DNA of 64,000 nt from Sorangium cellulosum (lineage in GTDB: Bacteria; Myxococcota_A; Polyangia; Polyangiales; Polyangiaceae). The stretch covers positions 13,011,501-13,075,500 of the forward strand of contig NZ_CP012673.1 of NCBI RefSeq assembly GCF_002950945.1. The letters are read 5' to 3'. The notes under the pieces are model-generated. The model was not told where the DNA came from, ran no database searches, and saw only the letters and a list, made by a program, of their open reading frames with translations. Made by a program: the position numbers and the translations under genes. Positions within the stretch are counted from its first letter, which is position 1; every line of letters begins with the position of its first letter. This document shows, in pieces, positions 17,253 to 26,952 of this stretch.

Positions 17253-18803
17253 TCATGCGCCCCCGCGCAGCGCGAGCGCGCTGCGCTCTCCCCGTCCCTC
17301 CGCCGCCGGGAGCCGCACCACGAACCGCGCCCCGCCCCCTTCGCCTCGCTCGACCCCGATCGTGCCGCCCGCCGCCTCGATGAGGCCGCGGCACACGGCG
17401 AGCCCGAGCCCCGTCCCGTGGCCGACCTCCTTCGTCGTGATGAACGGCTCGAACAGCGTGTCGCGCACCGCCTCCGCGATCCCCGGGCCGTTGTCCTCGA
17501 CCTCGATCCGCGCGCCGCCCGCCGCGTCCGGCGACGCGCGCACCACGACGCGCCCCCCCTCGCGCGGCACCACGTCCGCCGCGTTCAGGAGCAGGTTCAG
17601 GAGCACCTGCACGAGCCGCTCGTGCGACAGCGCGACGCGCGGCACGCCGGGGGCGAGGTCCTGCGAGAGCGCGATCCCGCGGAACGCCTTCTGCGGCCCG
17701 ACCAGCGAGACGACGTCCTCGAGCGCGTCCGCGACCGAGCCGGACGGCTCCTCCCCCGCCGCGTCGCCCGCCGCGCCGGCGCCGAGCTCCGCCGGCCGCG
17801 CGAAATCGAGCAGGTCGCGCAGGATCTTGTGGATGCGCTCCGTCTCGCGCTTCATCCGCTCGAGGAAGTCGCGCTCCTCGGCCGGCGTGAGGCCCCCGGC
17901 GAGCAGCAGCTCCTGGAAGCCGAGGATCGCCGCGATCGGGTTGCCGATCTCGTGCGCGAGCCCGGCGGAGAGCCGCCCCACCGAGGCGAGCCGCTCCGAG
18001 CGGACCAGCCGCTCCTGCGCGCTCTTCAGATCCGCGGCGTAGCGCTCGACCTCCTCGATCTTCGCCCGCAGCGACTCCTCGTCGGCGCGGAGGCGGCCCG
18101 TCATGAGCGCGAGGCTCGCCCCGAGCTGCGCGAGCTCCCGCGCGCCCGCCCGCGGCACCTCGAGGTCGCGCGCCCCGCCGGCGACGCGGCGCGCGGCCCG
18201 CGACAGCTCGTCGACCGGGCGCACGACGAGGCGGGTCATCGAGAAGTACGCGAACACGAGCAGCGCGAGCGCCACGACGCCGGTGTAGAGCGCCACGATG
18301 CGGACCAGCGGCGCGGCGGGCACGGTCGACGGATCCGTCGGCACCAGCACGGCGACCGCGCCGGCGCCGGCGTCGCGCGCGCGCCCCGCGCCCTCGCCGC
18401 CGTGCGCGGGGACGACGACCAGGATCGCGCCCCCGCGCGGCGTGCGCACGGCCGTGAGCACCTCGGCGCCGGCCTCGACCGAGGCCGGCAGCGCCGCCGC
18501 GACGTCCGGCTCCCCGGCGCGGTCCACGAGCGCCCCCGCCGCGTCGTAGACGCCGATCGCCGACGCCCCGTCCGGGCCGAGCTGCGCCTCGAGCAGGAGC
18601 GACAGGCCCGGGGCGGACCGGGTGGCGCGCGCCGCGGCGACGTGCCCGGCGATGGCGCGGCCGATCGCGCGGGCGCTCGACGCGCGCGCGCCGCCCATGG
18701 TGGCGCGCGTGAGGCTCGCGACGGCGAAGAAGAGCGGCACGAACGCCAGCACGAGCAGCGAGCCGAGCGCGAACAAGAGCTGAAGTCGAATCCCGAGCCG
18801 CAC
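17253..18803 (-). CDS. Membrane sensor histidine kinase
   Basis: The preferred start is GTG 18803 (VRLGIRLQLLFALGSLL), which puts a membrane segment first. The frame is open to 18932, but the extra residues are Arg/Gly-rich and unlikely. A periplasmic sensor region of about 150 residues and a second membrane segment (LVRIVALYTGVVALALLVFA) are followed by a HAMP linker (TRLVVRPVDELSRAARRVAG). The HisKA domain has the H-box SAGLAHEIGNPIAAI (His about 283), and the HATPase domain has LLNLLLNAADVV, EDNGPGI and GTGLGLAVC. No receiver gene is adjacent, so its partner regulator is unknown. It is transcribed away from the next kinase gene. Confidence 0.92.
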   Translation of the reverse strand: MRLGIRLQLLFALGSLLVLAFVPLFFAVASLTRATMGGARASSARAIGRAIAGHVAAARATRSAPGLSLLLEAQLGPDGASAIGVYDAAGALVDRAGEPDVAAALPASVEAGAEVLTAVRTPRGGAILVVVPAHGGEGAGRARDAGAGAVAVLVPTDPSTVPAAPLVRIVALYTGVVALALLVFAYFSMTRLVVRPVDELSRAARRVAGGARDLEVPRAGARELAQLGASLALMTGRLRADEESLRAKIEEVERYAADLKSAQERLVRSERLASVGRLSAGLAHEIGNPIAAILGFQELLLAGGLTPAEERDFLERMKRETERIHKILRDLLDFARPAELGAGAAGDAAGEEPSGSVADALEDVVSLVGPQKAFRGIALSQDLAPGVPRVALSHERLVQVLLNLLLNAADVVPREGGRVVVRASPDAAGGARIEVEDNGPGIAEAVRDTLFEPFITTKEVGHGTGLGLAVCRGLIEAAGGTIGVERGEGGGARFVVRLPAAEGRGERSALALRGGA

Positions 18804-19079
18804 GCCGTGTCCCTGCCCTCCGCGCCATCCTCGCCCAGGTCGCCTCCGTTCGCATCCGGCAGACGGCCGGCCGCCGCGTACGCCGCGCGCGCCGCACGCT
18901 GAAGCGCGCCTGTCCGGGCGCTCCGGGGGCAACAGGCCTGGCGGCGCGCGGCATCGCGCATGCTAGTGTGGCAGGTGGTTCGTCTGGAGAGCGACTTCCA
19001 GGGCCGGACAAGGAATACACATCGGGAGTCCACGGACTCCTGCTCGCAGAGGTCGGCTCCCTCCGAGCACGGGCAGCAC

Positions 19080-21554
19080 ATGCCGGCCGAGGACGACGGG
19101 GCGTCGGCGCTGCTCGGCGCGCTGGAGGCGCTGGTCTGGGAGGTGCGCGGCGACGCGCTCGAGCTGTCGGTGGTGCGCGCGCCGGCGAGGGACCTGTTCG
19201 GGCACGCTGCCGAGCGCTGGGCGACCGACGACGGGCTCTTCTGGAGGCAGCAGCACCCGGAGGACCGGCCGCGGCTGCTCGCGCTCGTGCGCAAGGTCCT
19301 CGCGGAGGGGGCGACGGAGCGCATCGAGCACCGCTTCGTCGCCGCGGACGGCCGCACGGTCTGGCTGAGCAGCGAGCTGGCCCCCTGCGAGGCCCCTCCG
19401 GGCGGCGCGCTCGTCGCTCGCGGCCTCTCCACGGACGTGACGCGGGCGAGGCTCGCGGAGGAGGCGCTCCGCGAGAGCGAGGCGCGGGCGCAGGCGCTGC
19501 TCGAGTCGACCGAGCAGGGGATCTACGGGCTGGATCGCGCGGGGCGGTGCACGTTCGCCAACCAGGCCTGCGTGCGGCTGCTCGGGTACCACGACGAGGT
19601 GGAGCTCGTCGGGCGCGCCATGCACCCGCTCATCCACCACACGCGCGAGGATGGAACACCGCTGCCCGACTCGGAGTGCCGCATCTGCCACACGCTCCGC
19701 AATGGGGAGGCCGCGCACCTCGAAGGCGAGTTGCTCTTTCGCGCGGACCGGACGAGCTTCCCCGTCGAGTACTGGTCCCGCCCCGTCCGCAGGCAAGCCG
19801 AGGTCGTCGGCGCCATCGTCACGTTCGTCGACATCACCGAGCGGAAGCGGAGCGAGCAGCTGCTCGCGGCGCAGGCGCTCACGAGCGCGCTCCGGGCCGA
19901 GGTGAGCGCGGCGCTGTCCCGCCCCGGAACGATGCGGGAGCTCGTGCAGCGCTGCGCCGAGGCCATCCGGGCGCAGCTCGAGGCGGCGTTCGCCCGCATC
20001 TGGCTGCTCGATCAGCGCGAGCAGACGCTGGAGCTCTGCGCCAGTGCGGGGATGTACACGCACCTCGACGGCGCTCACAGCCGCGTCCCCGTGGGCAGCT
20101 ACAAGATCGGCCGCATCGCGAAGGACCGCCGGCCGCACATGACCAACGACGTCGTGAACGACCCGCAGGTGAGCGAGAAGGAATGGGCGCGGCGCGAGGG
20201 CATGGTGTCCTTCGCGGGATATCCGCTGCTCGTCGAGGATCGGCTCATCGGCGTCATGGCGATGTTCGCGCGCAGGCCCCTGCAAGGACAGGTGCTCGAC
20301 GCGCTGGCGACGATCGCCGACACGGTCGCTCAGGGGATCGAGCGCAAGCGCGCCGAGGACGCGCTCCAGCAGAGCGAGGCCAGACGCGCCGCCGAGCACG
20401 CCGTGCTGCGGCGCATCATCGGGCAGAGCGGCGACGGGATCGTCATGGTGGACGAGCACGGCGTCGTCCGTCTGATGAACCCGGAGGCCGAGCGGCAGCT
20501 CGGACCGGCCGCGGAGCTGACGATCGAGGCGTGGGCGCGCGCGGCGGGCTTCTTGACGCCGGACGGCGCCCCGATGCCCGCCGCGCAGACGCCGCTCCAC
20601 CGCGCCCTGCACGGCGAGAAGGTGGAGGGCGTCCGCTGGCAGGTCCGGCGGCCGGACGGCTCGGCGCGTGTCCTCTCGGCGAGCGCGTCCCCCCTGCGGC
20701 GCGCGGACGGCGCGCCCGCAGGCGCGGTGATGAACACCCGCGACGAGACCGAGCAGCTGCGGCTCGAGCAGGAGCGCGAGCGGCTCCTCCAGAGCCTCCA
20801 GGAGGCGGTCCGGGTGCGCGACGAGTTCCTCTCCATCGCGTCGCACGAGCTCAAGACGCCGCTCACCGCGCTCCTCCTCCAGGTGGAGAGCCTGCGCCGG
20901 GCGATCCGGCTCGGTCGGGGCGTCCCCGGCGCGGCGCAGCTCGACCCGAAGCTCGCCACCATCCACCGGAGCGTCTTCAGGCTGAGCGATCTCGTCAACG
21001 AGCTGCTCGACGTCTCCCGGATCGCGGTGCGGGGCCTGCCGCTCCACGCCGAGGACTTCGACCTGGTCGCGCTGCTCCGTGAGAGCGTCGAGCGGTTCCA
21101 GGATGCGCCGGGCCAGGGTTCCCCCATCCGGCTGCTCGGGTGCCCGGAGGTCCTCGTGCGCTGGGACCGCTCCCGCATGGAGCAGGTGATCACGAACCTC
21201 CTGTCGAACGCCGTGAAGTACGGCGCCGGCGCCCCCATCGACGTGCACGTCGAGGCCGACGAGGCACGGGTACACTTCGCCGTGCAGGACCGCGGCATCG
21301 GCATCGCGCCCGGCGACCAGGCGCGCATCTTCGAGCGATTCCAGCGCGCGGCGTCGGTGATGCACTACGGCGGGTTCGGCCTCGGCCTCTGGATCGTGCG
21401 GCTCATCGTGGAGCAGCACGGGGGCGCCGTGCGGGTGGAGAGCGCGCCGGGGCGCGGCGCGACCTTCTCGGTCGAGCTGCCCCGCGTGGTCGCCTCGACC
21501 GGCGCCCCGCCGGATCTTGCGCCGGCGCCGCCGCCCCTCCCCGCGACCGGGTAG
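19080..21554 (+). CDS. Soluble PAS-PAS-GAF-PAS histidine kinase
   Basis: About 824 residues from ATG 19080; an upstream ATG at 18960 would add 40 unlikely residues. There is no membrane segment. The order is PAS-like fold (about 15-130), PAS (about 135-260, ending IVTFVDITERKRSE), GAF (about 280-430), PAS (about 440-560), then HisKA with SIASHELKTPLTALL (His about 588). The ATPase has ITNLLSNAVKYG, DRGIGIAP and FGLGLWIV. The last 25 residues are Pro/Ala-rich. Three sensor modules in a cytosolic kinase suggest integration of internal signals such as redox state or a ligand. No receiver domain is fused and no response regulator is adjacent. Confidence 0.92.
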   Translation: MPAEDDGASALLGALEALVWEVRGDALELSVVRAPARDLFGHAAERWATDDGLFWRQQHPEDRPRLLALVRKVLAEGATERIEHRFVAADGRTVWLSSELAPCEAPPGGALVARGLSTDVTRARLAEEALRESEARAQALLESTEQGIYGLDRAGRCTFANQACVRLLGYHDEVELVGRAMHPLIHHTREDGTPLPDSECRICHTLRNGEAAHLEGELLFRADRTSFPVEYWSRPVRRQAEVVGAIVTFVDITERKRSEQLLAAQALTSALRAEVSAALSRPGTMRELVQRCAEAIRAQLEAAFARIWLLDQREQTLELCASAGMYTHLDGAHSRVPVGSYKIGRIAKDRRPHMTNDVVNDPQVSEKEWARREGMVSFAGYPLLVEDRLIGVMAMFARRPLQGQVLDALATIADTVAQGIERKRAEDALQQSEARRAAEHAVLRRIIGQSGDGIVMVDEHGVVRLMNPEAERQLGPAAELTIEAWARAAGFLTPDGAPMPAAQTPLHRALHGEKVEGVRWQVRRPDGSARVLSASASPLRRADGAPAGAVMNTRDETEQLRLEQERERLLQSLQEAVRVRDEFLSIASHELKTPLTALLLQVESLRRAIRLGRGVPGAAQLDPKLATIHRSVFRLSDLVNELLDVSRIAVRGLPLHAEDFDLVALLRESVERFQDAPGQGSPIRLLGCPEVLVRWDRSRMEQVITNLLSNAVKYGAGAPIDVHVEADEARVHFAVQDRGIGIAPGDQARIFERFQRAASVMHYGGFGLGLWIVRLIVEQHGGAVRVESAPGRGATFSVELPRVVASTGAPPDLAPAPPPLPATG

Positions 21555-21760
21555 GACGCGCGGGCGTCTGGCGCGGCGGCGCGGCGGCCGGCCAGGGACC
21601 GTCGCCGCCAGTCGTCTCTTGCTCGAATTGAGCAGCTCCTGCGCTACCTGGCAGCGCGCGGCGGTCGCTGCGCCGCGCGAGCGCCCGCGGAGGCGCGGCG
21701 GATCCCGGGCGACGCCCCGCCGCCCGCCGTGGCACGCCGGCTGCTGTCCGCAACGTAACG

Positions 21761-22606
21761 ATGAGCTTCCTCGAGTCGTCCTCCGAGCTGCCCGGCTCCG
21801 AGCTGCCCGGCGCACCGCCTGGTCTCTTCTCCCTCCACGCGCCGGACGGCGGCGCTCCCGCGAGCGCGCGTGTGTGCCTGCCGGCGGCGAGCGGCGGCGA
21901 CGAGCTGCTCCGCCTGGAGATCGAGCTCTTGCGGCGCGCCGGGCGCGACGCCCTGCGCCTGCGCCGGGAGCTCGCGGCCTTCTTCCTCGCCACCATCGCC
22001 CTCTTCGGCATCGCGCAGCTCGTCCGGGACCTGCTCCACGCGGACCTGCCGCCGCTGTTCCAGATGGCGTACTCGTGGGGCTTCCTGCTGCTGCTCCTCG
22101 TGCCGATCGGGTGGTTCGTCCGGCGGCAGCCGCTGCCGCTCGCGAGGCTCGGCGTGACGCTCTCGGGCGCGCGGCAGAGCCTCCGCGAGGCGCTCGTCGT
22201 CGCCGCCGTCGCCTTCGCGGCGGGCCTCGCGCTGCGCGTCGGACCCGCCCTCCGCGGCGAGCCGTGGCTCGTCTGGGGCTCGGTCGCGGGCTACTCGCGC
22301 CTGGAGCTCGCGCTCTTCCTCGCGGCCTACGGGCCGCACTGCCTGCTCCAGGAGTTCATCGCGCGCGGCGTCATCCAGACCTCGCTCGAGCGGCTGCTGC
22401 CCGACGCCGGACGGCTCTCGCCGATCGTGGTCACCTCGGTGCTCTTCGGGGTGTTTCACCTGCACGTGTCGCTCGCCTTCGCGCTCATCACGTTCGCCGC
22501 GAGCGTCGGATTCGGCCTCTTCTACGCGCGCCGCCGCACCCTCGTCGGCGTCACCGCCGTCCACGCCGCGGTCGGGATCGCCAGCGTCGCCGTCGGCCTC
22601 AATTGA
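21761..22606 (+). CDS. CPBP-family (CAAX-type) intramembrane protease homologue
   Basis: The 281-residue multi-pass membrane protein has about seven hydrophobic segments after an 80-residue cytosolic N-terminus. The Abi/CPBP motifs are recognisable: QEFIARG (about residue 197, motif 1), FGVFHLHVS (about 231, motif 2 with histidine) and VHAAVGI (about 266). Motif 1 normally reads EExxxR with two glutamates; here the first is glutamine while the second Glu and the Arg are kept. Family members cleave prenylated or bacteriocin-like substrates in the membrane, but whether this one is catalytic is uncertain. The start ATG 21761 has no strong ribosome site. A radical SAM gene follows 84 bases downstream. 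Confidence 0.8.
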   Translation: MSFLESSSELPGSELPGAPPGLFSLHAPDGGAPASARVCLPAASGGDELLRLEIELLRRAGRDALRLRRELAAFFLATIALFGIAQLVRDLLHADLPPLFQMAYSWGFLLLLLVPIGWFVRRQPLPLARLGVTLSGARQSLREALVVAAVAFAAGLALRVGPALRGEPWLVWGSVAGYSRLELALFLAAYGPHCLLQEFIARGVIQTSLERLLPDAGRLSPIVVTSVLFGVFHLHVSLAFALITFAASVGFGLFYARRRTLVGVTAVHAAVGIASVAVGLN

Positions 22607-22690
22607 CCTTCCCCAGCGACAACTGCTCTTCGTCCCACAGTTCCCACGGACACGGCCTGTCCCGTCGTCCTCGACTGGAGTGAGGAAACC

Positions 22691-24196
22691 ATGCGTATCG
22701 CCGTCATCAGCACGTATACCCACCCCACCCGCCTCCCGAAGAAGGAGCGGTCGTTCATGCAGTCGGCCGTGCCGGAGCTCATCGCCGGGCTCTGCCCGCC
22801 TGACGCCGAGATCGAGCTCTACAACGAGAAGGAGGACGATATCCCCCTCGACGGCGGCTGGGATCTGGTCTTCTTCTCGTACCTGCACGCGTACTACGAG
22901 CACACGAAGGTGCTCTCGACGATCTTCCGGCGGCGCGGGATCACGACGGTGGCCGGCGGGCGCCACGCGGGCCACTTCGCCGCCGACGCGGCCGAGCACT
23001 TCGATGCGGTCGTCGTGGGCGACCCGGAGGCGAACGTGCCGGCGCTGCTCCAGGACTTCCAGCGGGGCGAGCTCAAGCCCCGCTACGACCTGCCGGCGGC
23101 CCCGACGACGCAGATCCGCGCGCCGCGCTACGACCTCATCGACTTCAGCCGCAACCCGGTGCGTGTGCCGGGCATCGAGGCGTCGCGCGGCTGCCCGTTC
23201 AGCTGCAACTTCTGCGTGCTCACCGGGCACGAGCGCTACCGCTACCGGCCCGTCGCCGACGTCGTGGAGGAGATCGCGACGAAGATGCGGTTCAACACGT
23301 CGCGCTTCGGGCTCGTCGACGACGTCTTCAGCTTCCTCGACAACAACCTCGGCGGCTCGCCGCGGTACCTGCGCGAGCTGTGCGAGGCGCTCATCCCGCT
23401 CAAGAAGACGTGGGGCTGCGCGCTGACGTGGAACATCCTCGAGGACGAGGAGCTCGTGAAGCTCATGGCGAGGGCGGGCTGCCGGTACATCTACACCGGG
23501 CTGGAGTCGCTGAACCCGGACTCGATCGAGGCCATGAACAAGGGCCAGAACAAACTCGCCGGCGTGCGCGAGGTCCTGCGGAGGACGTACTCGCACGGGA
23601 TCCTCCTCTCGTTCGGGCTGCTCGTGGGCTCGGACGGCGACACGAACGCCTACCTCGAGCGCGTGCCCGAGTACCTGGCCGAGCTCAGGTACGGCTCGGT
23701 CACGTTCCTCGGGATCGTCTGCCCGTACCCGGAGACGCCGTTCTTCGCGCAGGTCGCCGCGGAGGGGCGCCTGCTCCCGGGCACCACGATCCGCGATTAC
23801 GACGGATACACGTTGTGCCATCGCCCGAGGAACCTCCACCCGTCCGAGGTCGTGGAGCACTTCCAGCGGCTCTGCGGGGAGATTGGCAGTCTGAGGAGCG
23901 TCGGCCGGCACGTGGCCAGCAAGCTCCTGCTCAGCGACGCGCCCCGTTACAAGGCCGCCATCCTCACCTCGGCCCCCGAGGTGCTGAGCATCCGCGCCCC
24001 GCTCGGCAACCCGGCGCGGCGCTACATCGCCGGGCTCGACCCGATCGAGGCCTGGGACGAGCGCATGATGCGCGCGCTCGGCCTCGAGCCGCAGCGGATC
24101 ACGGCGGACGGCGCCCTCGCCACCGCGAAGGGGCTCGCCCGCATCCGGAAGCGGGAGAAGGCCGGGAGCGCCGCGGCGGCGCGCTCGGTCACCTGA
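22691..24196 (+). CDS. B12-binding-type radical SAM protein
   Basis: The 501-residue protein has a strong start (AGGA before ATG 22691). The N-terminal about 150 residues form a Rossmann-like cobalamin-binding type domain (IAVISTYTHPT, LVFFSYLHAYYEH, TVAGGRHAGH, VVVGDPEANVP), although the classical DxHxxG histidine is not evident. The radical SAM core has the cluster motif CPFSCNFC near residue 167, preceded by IEASRG, and later TGLESLNPDSIEAMNKGQN. A roughly 100-residue C-terminal helical region follows. Such proteins do radical methylation or ring chemistry in lipid and natural-product pathways. No pathway genes are adjacent, so the substrate is open. It may be co-expressed with the protease homologue upstream. 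Confidence 0.9.
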   Translation: MRIAVISTYTHPTRLPKKERSFMQSAVPELIAGLCPPDAEIELYNEKEDDIPLDGGWDLVFFSYLHAYYEHTKVLSTIFRRRGITTVAGGRHAGHFAADAAEHFDAVVVGDPEANVPALLQDFQRGELKPRYDLPAAPTTQIRAPRYDLIDFSRNPVRVPGIEASRGCPFSCNFCVLTGHERYRYRPVADVVEEIATKMRFNTSRFGLVDDVFSFLDNNLGGSPRYLRELCEALIPLKKTWGCALTWNILEDEELVKLMARAGCRYIYTGLESLNPDSIEAMNKGQNKLAGVREVLRRTYSHGILLSFGLLVGSDGDTNAYLERVPEYLAELRYGSVTFLGIVCPYPETPFFAQVAAEGRLLPGTTIRDYDGYTLCHRPRNLHPSEVVEHFQRLCGEIGSLRSVGRHVASKLLLSDAPRYKAAILTSAPEVLSIRAPLGNPARRYIAGLDPIEAWDERMMRALGLEPQRITADGALATAKGLARIRKREKAGSAAAARSVT

Positions 24197-24312
24197 GCGC
24201 CGGCGCCGGCACACCCCGACCCCTGATCCCGCCCGTTTCCCCTCACCGGCCGAGCCCCCGCGGCAGAGAACTGGGCCCGGAGGTGCGGCCTCTGGTAGCG
24301 GCATGCGAGCCC

Positions 24313-26880
24313 ATGGCCAACCTGGTGCTCGCCGTGCTCACCGCCCGCCGCATCGCGCGCAATGCGGCGCCGCTCGCCTGCGCGCTCGCCCTCGGGGGGC
24401 TCGTGGTCCTCGACGCGGCCGGGCCGCTCCCGCCGCTCGCCGCGGCGGCGGCGGCGCTCGTGCTGCTCGCGGCGCTCGCCCACAGGGCGCGGCGCCGCGC
24501 CGCCGCCATCGAGGCGAGCGCGCTGCTCGACCTCGAGGTCGGCGCGCTCCTGGTCATCGCCACGTTCGCGGCCGTCCTCCGCCTCGACGGCTCGCTCGAC
24601 GGCGGCGCCCACGCCGCCCTCTACGTCGTCATCGCCCTCGTCAGCGCGTTCGCCCGCCCCGGCGCGTCGCTCCTCGTCGCGCTCGCCGCCGCCGCCCTGG
24701 AGATCGCCGTGCGCGCGGCGGCCGCGCGGGGCGCGCCGACGCTCGTCGAGGCCGCGCGCGCGGCGGCGCCGCACGTCGGCTTCATGGCCGTCTTCTCGGT
24801 CCTGAACGCGGCCGTCCTCCGCGCCGAGATCGGCCGCGTCCGGAGGGCCTCGAGCACCCGCCTGAAGGCGGAGATGGACCGGCTCCGCGACGACGCGCGC
24901 AGCTACCGCCTGCTCTCCGCCCCGTCGCCCGCGCGCGGCGCGGCCGCCCAGAAGGGCGACGACGAGCGGCTCGCCCGCTCCGGCGTCGAGGAGATCCACC
25001 AGTCGGTGCTCTTCGCGCTCCGCCTGCTGCGCGAGTCGCTGGAGCTCTACACCGCGATGCTGCTCTGGCAGAACGACGCGGGCACGCACCTGCGCATCAG
25101 CGAACTCGCGAGCGACGCCCCGAACCTCTCGGAGGGCCCGTTCCTCTCCGGCGACGGCATCTTCGGCGCGGCGATCACCCAGCGCGCGCCGGTCGTCGTC
25201 TCGGGCCTCAAGCCCGGCTACAAGCTCCCCTACTACGTCGGCCCCTCCCCGGCGCGCGCGGCCTGCGCGCTGCCGGTGTTCGAGCACGGGCAGCTCCGCG
25301 GCGTGCTCGTCGTCGATCGCGTCGAGGACCGCCCGTTCTCGCCGCGCGAGCTCGAGCTCATCGACGAGGCGTGCCGCTACGCCGTGCGCGCCATCCAGAA
25401 CGAGCGCGTCTTCGTCCAGCTCGAGCGCGCCAAGGTCGAGCAGGGCAAGCTCTACCGCGCCGCCGAGGCGCTCGGCGCGGCCACCACGGAGGCCGGGGTC
25501 GTCGAGGCGGGCGTCACGAGCGCCCGCGAGATCACGTCGGTCGACTTCGCCGCGGTCACGCTGTTCGACGAGGCGCAGAAGGTCCACGAGATCCGCGCCG
25601 TGAGCGGCGAGGGCGTCTCCGAGCTGACCGGCCAGCGCTTCCGACAGAACGCGGGGCTCGTGTCGATGGTGCTGCAGAACCGCCACCCGCTGCCCTACCG
25701 GGGCGAGTACGACGAGAAGCGGCAGGTCGTCTTCACGCGCCGGGTCACGCCGCCGCCGATGCCGTCGATCATCGTCCTCCCGCTGCTCGTCCACGACCGG
25801 CCGCTCGGCACGCTCGTGCTGGGCTCGCGGCGCCGCGCGGCGTTCAACGACTCGGTGCGCAGCACGCTGGAGGTGCTCGCCAGCCACATGGCGGTGTCGC
25901 TCTCGAACGCGCGGATGATGCGGCGCCTGGAGGAGCTCGCGACGATGGACGGGCTCACGGGCCTGCTCAACAAGCGCGCGATGCTCGAGGTGGCCGAGCA
26001 GAAGATCACGGCGGCGCGCCGCTTCTCGCGGCGGCTGTCGGTGCTGGTGACCGACATCGACCATTTCAAGAAGGTGAACGACACGTACGGCCACGACGTG
26101 GGCGACGTGATCATCAAGGGCCTCGGCGACGTGCTCCGGCGGGCGAAGCGCACGACGGACGCGGTGGCGCGCTTCGGCGGCGAGGAGTTCGTGGTGATCT
26201 GCGAGGAGACGGACGCGCGCGGCGCGATGCTGCTGGCGGAGCGCGTGCGCGAGGAGCTCGGCCGGACGACGTTCCACGCCGCGGGCAGCGCCGGCCCGGT
26301 GCAGTGCCAGGTCACCTGCTCGATCGGGGTGGCGACGTACCCGGAGGCGGGCGGCACGTGGGAGGAGCTGTTCAAGGCGGCGGACGAGGCGCTGTACGTC
26401 TCGAAGCGGTCGGGCCGGAACCGCTCCACCGCGTGGTCGCCGTCGATGCGCGGCGGCGCGCACCCGGCGCCGGCGGCGGCCGAGGCGGGCGCGGCGGCGA
26501 AGCCCGCGGCGGCGGCGCAGGCGGCATCCGCGAAGCCGGCGTCGCAGGCGCCCGCGGCGGCGAGGCCCGCGGCGCAGGCGCCGGTGTCCACGAGGCCCAC
26601 GGCGCCCGCGACGGCGGCCCCGGCGCCGCAGCGCAGGCCGTCCGCCGGGGGCGGCGCGGCGGCGCCCGCGGGGCAGGACGGCGCGCCGTCCGCCGGGAGG
26701 CGCGCCGCGGCGACCTCATCGGCGAGGCCGCCCGCGGAGTCGGCGAGGCCGCCCGCGGAATCGGCGAGGCCGCCCGCGGAGTCGGCGAGGCCGCCCGCGG
26801 AGGCGGAGCCTCGGAGCAAGCCCAAGCCGCGCCGGCCGCCCGAGACCGACCCGCTGAGCAAGCCGAAGACCGCGGCCTGA
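24313..26880 (+). CDS. Membrane diguanylate cyclase with two GAF domains
   Basis: 855 residues from ATG 24313. The N-terminal about 190 residues hold six or seven membrane segments, then a short coiled coil, GAF-like domain 1 (about 220-370), GAF-like domain 2 (about 385-530) and a GGDEF domain with RFGGEEF near residue 620. RTTD lies five residues before GGEEF, an intact I-site for product inhibition by c-di-GMP. The catalytic signature and DIDHFKKVNDTYGHDVGD are complete, so the enzyme should make c-di-GMP from two GTP. The C-terminal 140 residues are Ala/Pro-rich with a 7-residue repeat. It follows the radical SAM gene by 116 bases. Confidence 0.92.
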   Translation: MANLVLAVLTARRIARNAAPLACALALGGLVVLDAAGPLPPLAAAAAALVLLAALAHRARRRAAAIEASALLDLEVGALLVIATFAAVLRLDGSLDGGAHAALYVVIALVSAFARPGASLLVALAAAALEIAVRAAAARGAPTLVEAARAAAPHVGFMAVFSVLNAAVLRAEIGRVRRASSTRLKAEMDRLRDDARSYRLLSAPSPARGAAAQKGDDERLARSGVEEIHQSVLFALRLLRESLELYTAMLLWQNDAGTHLRISELASDAPNLSEGPFLSGDGIFGAAITQRAPVVVSGLKPGYKLPYYVGPSPARAACALPVFEHGQLRGVLVVDRVEDRPFSPRELELIDEACRYAVRAIQNERVFVQLERAKVEQGKLYRAAEALGAATTEAGVVEAGVTSAREITSVDFAAVTLFDEAQKVHEIRAVSGEGVSELTGQRFRQNAGLVSMVLQNRHPLPYRGEYDEKRQVVFTRRVTPPPMPSIIVLPLLVHDRPLGTLVLGSRRRAAFNDSVRSTLEVLASHMAVSLSNARMMRRLEELATMDGLTGLLNKRAMLEVAEQKITAARRFSRRLSVLVTDIDHFKKVNDTYGHDVGDVIIKGLGDVLRRAKRTTDAVARFGGEEFVVICEETDARGAMLLAERVREELGRTTFHAAGSAGPVQCQVTCSIGVATYPEAGGTWEELFKAADEALYVSKRSGRNRSTAWSPSMRGGAHPAPAAAEAGAAAKPAAAAQAASAKPASQAPAAARPAAQAPVSTRPTAPATAAPAPQRRPSAGGGAAAPAGQDGAPSAGRRAAATSSARPPAESARPPAESARPPAESARPPAEAEPRSKPKPRRPPETDPLSKPKTAA
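26721..26804 (+). repeat. Four 21-bp tandem repeats in the diguanylate cyclase tail
   Basis: A 21-bp unit based on GGCGAGGCCGCCCGCGGAGTC is repeated four times with one or two changes. It encodes the heptad SARPPAE repeated within the disordered C-terminus. The multiple-of-three unit keeps the frame whatever the copy number, so the tail length may vary between strains. Confidence 0.85.
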
Positions 26881-26952
26881 GGGCCTGCGCGGCGCTTGCG
26901 GCGGGCGCGGGGCGGGAACATAAGCCACCTCGACGGCAGCCAAGGAGGAGCG

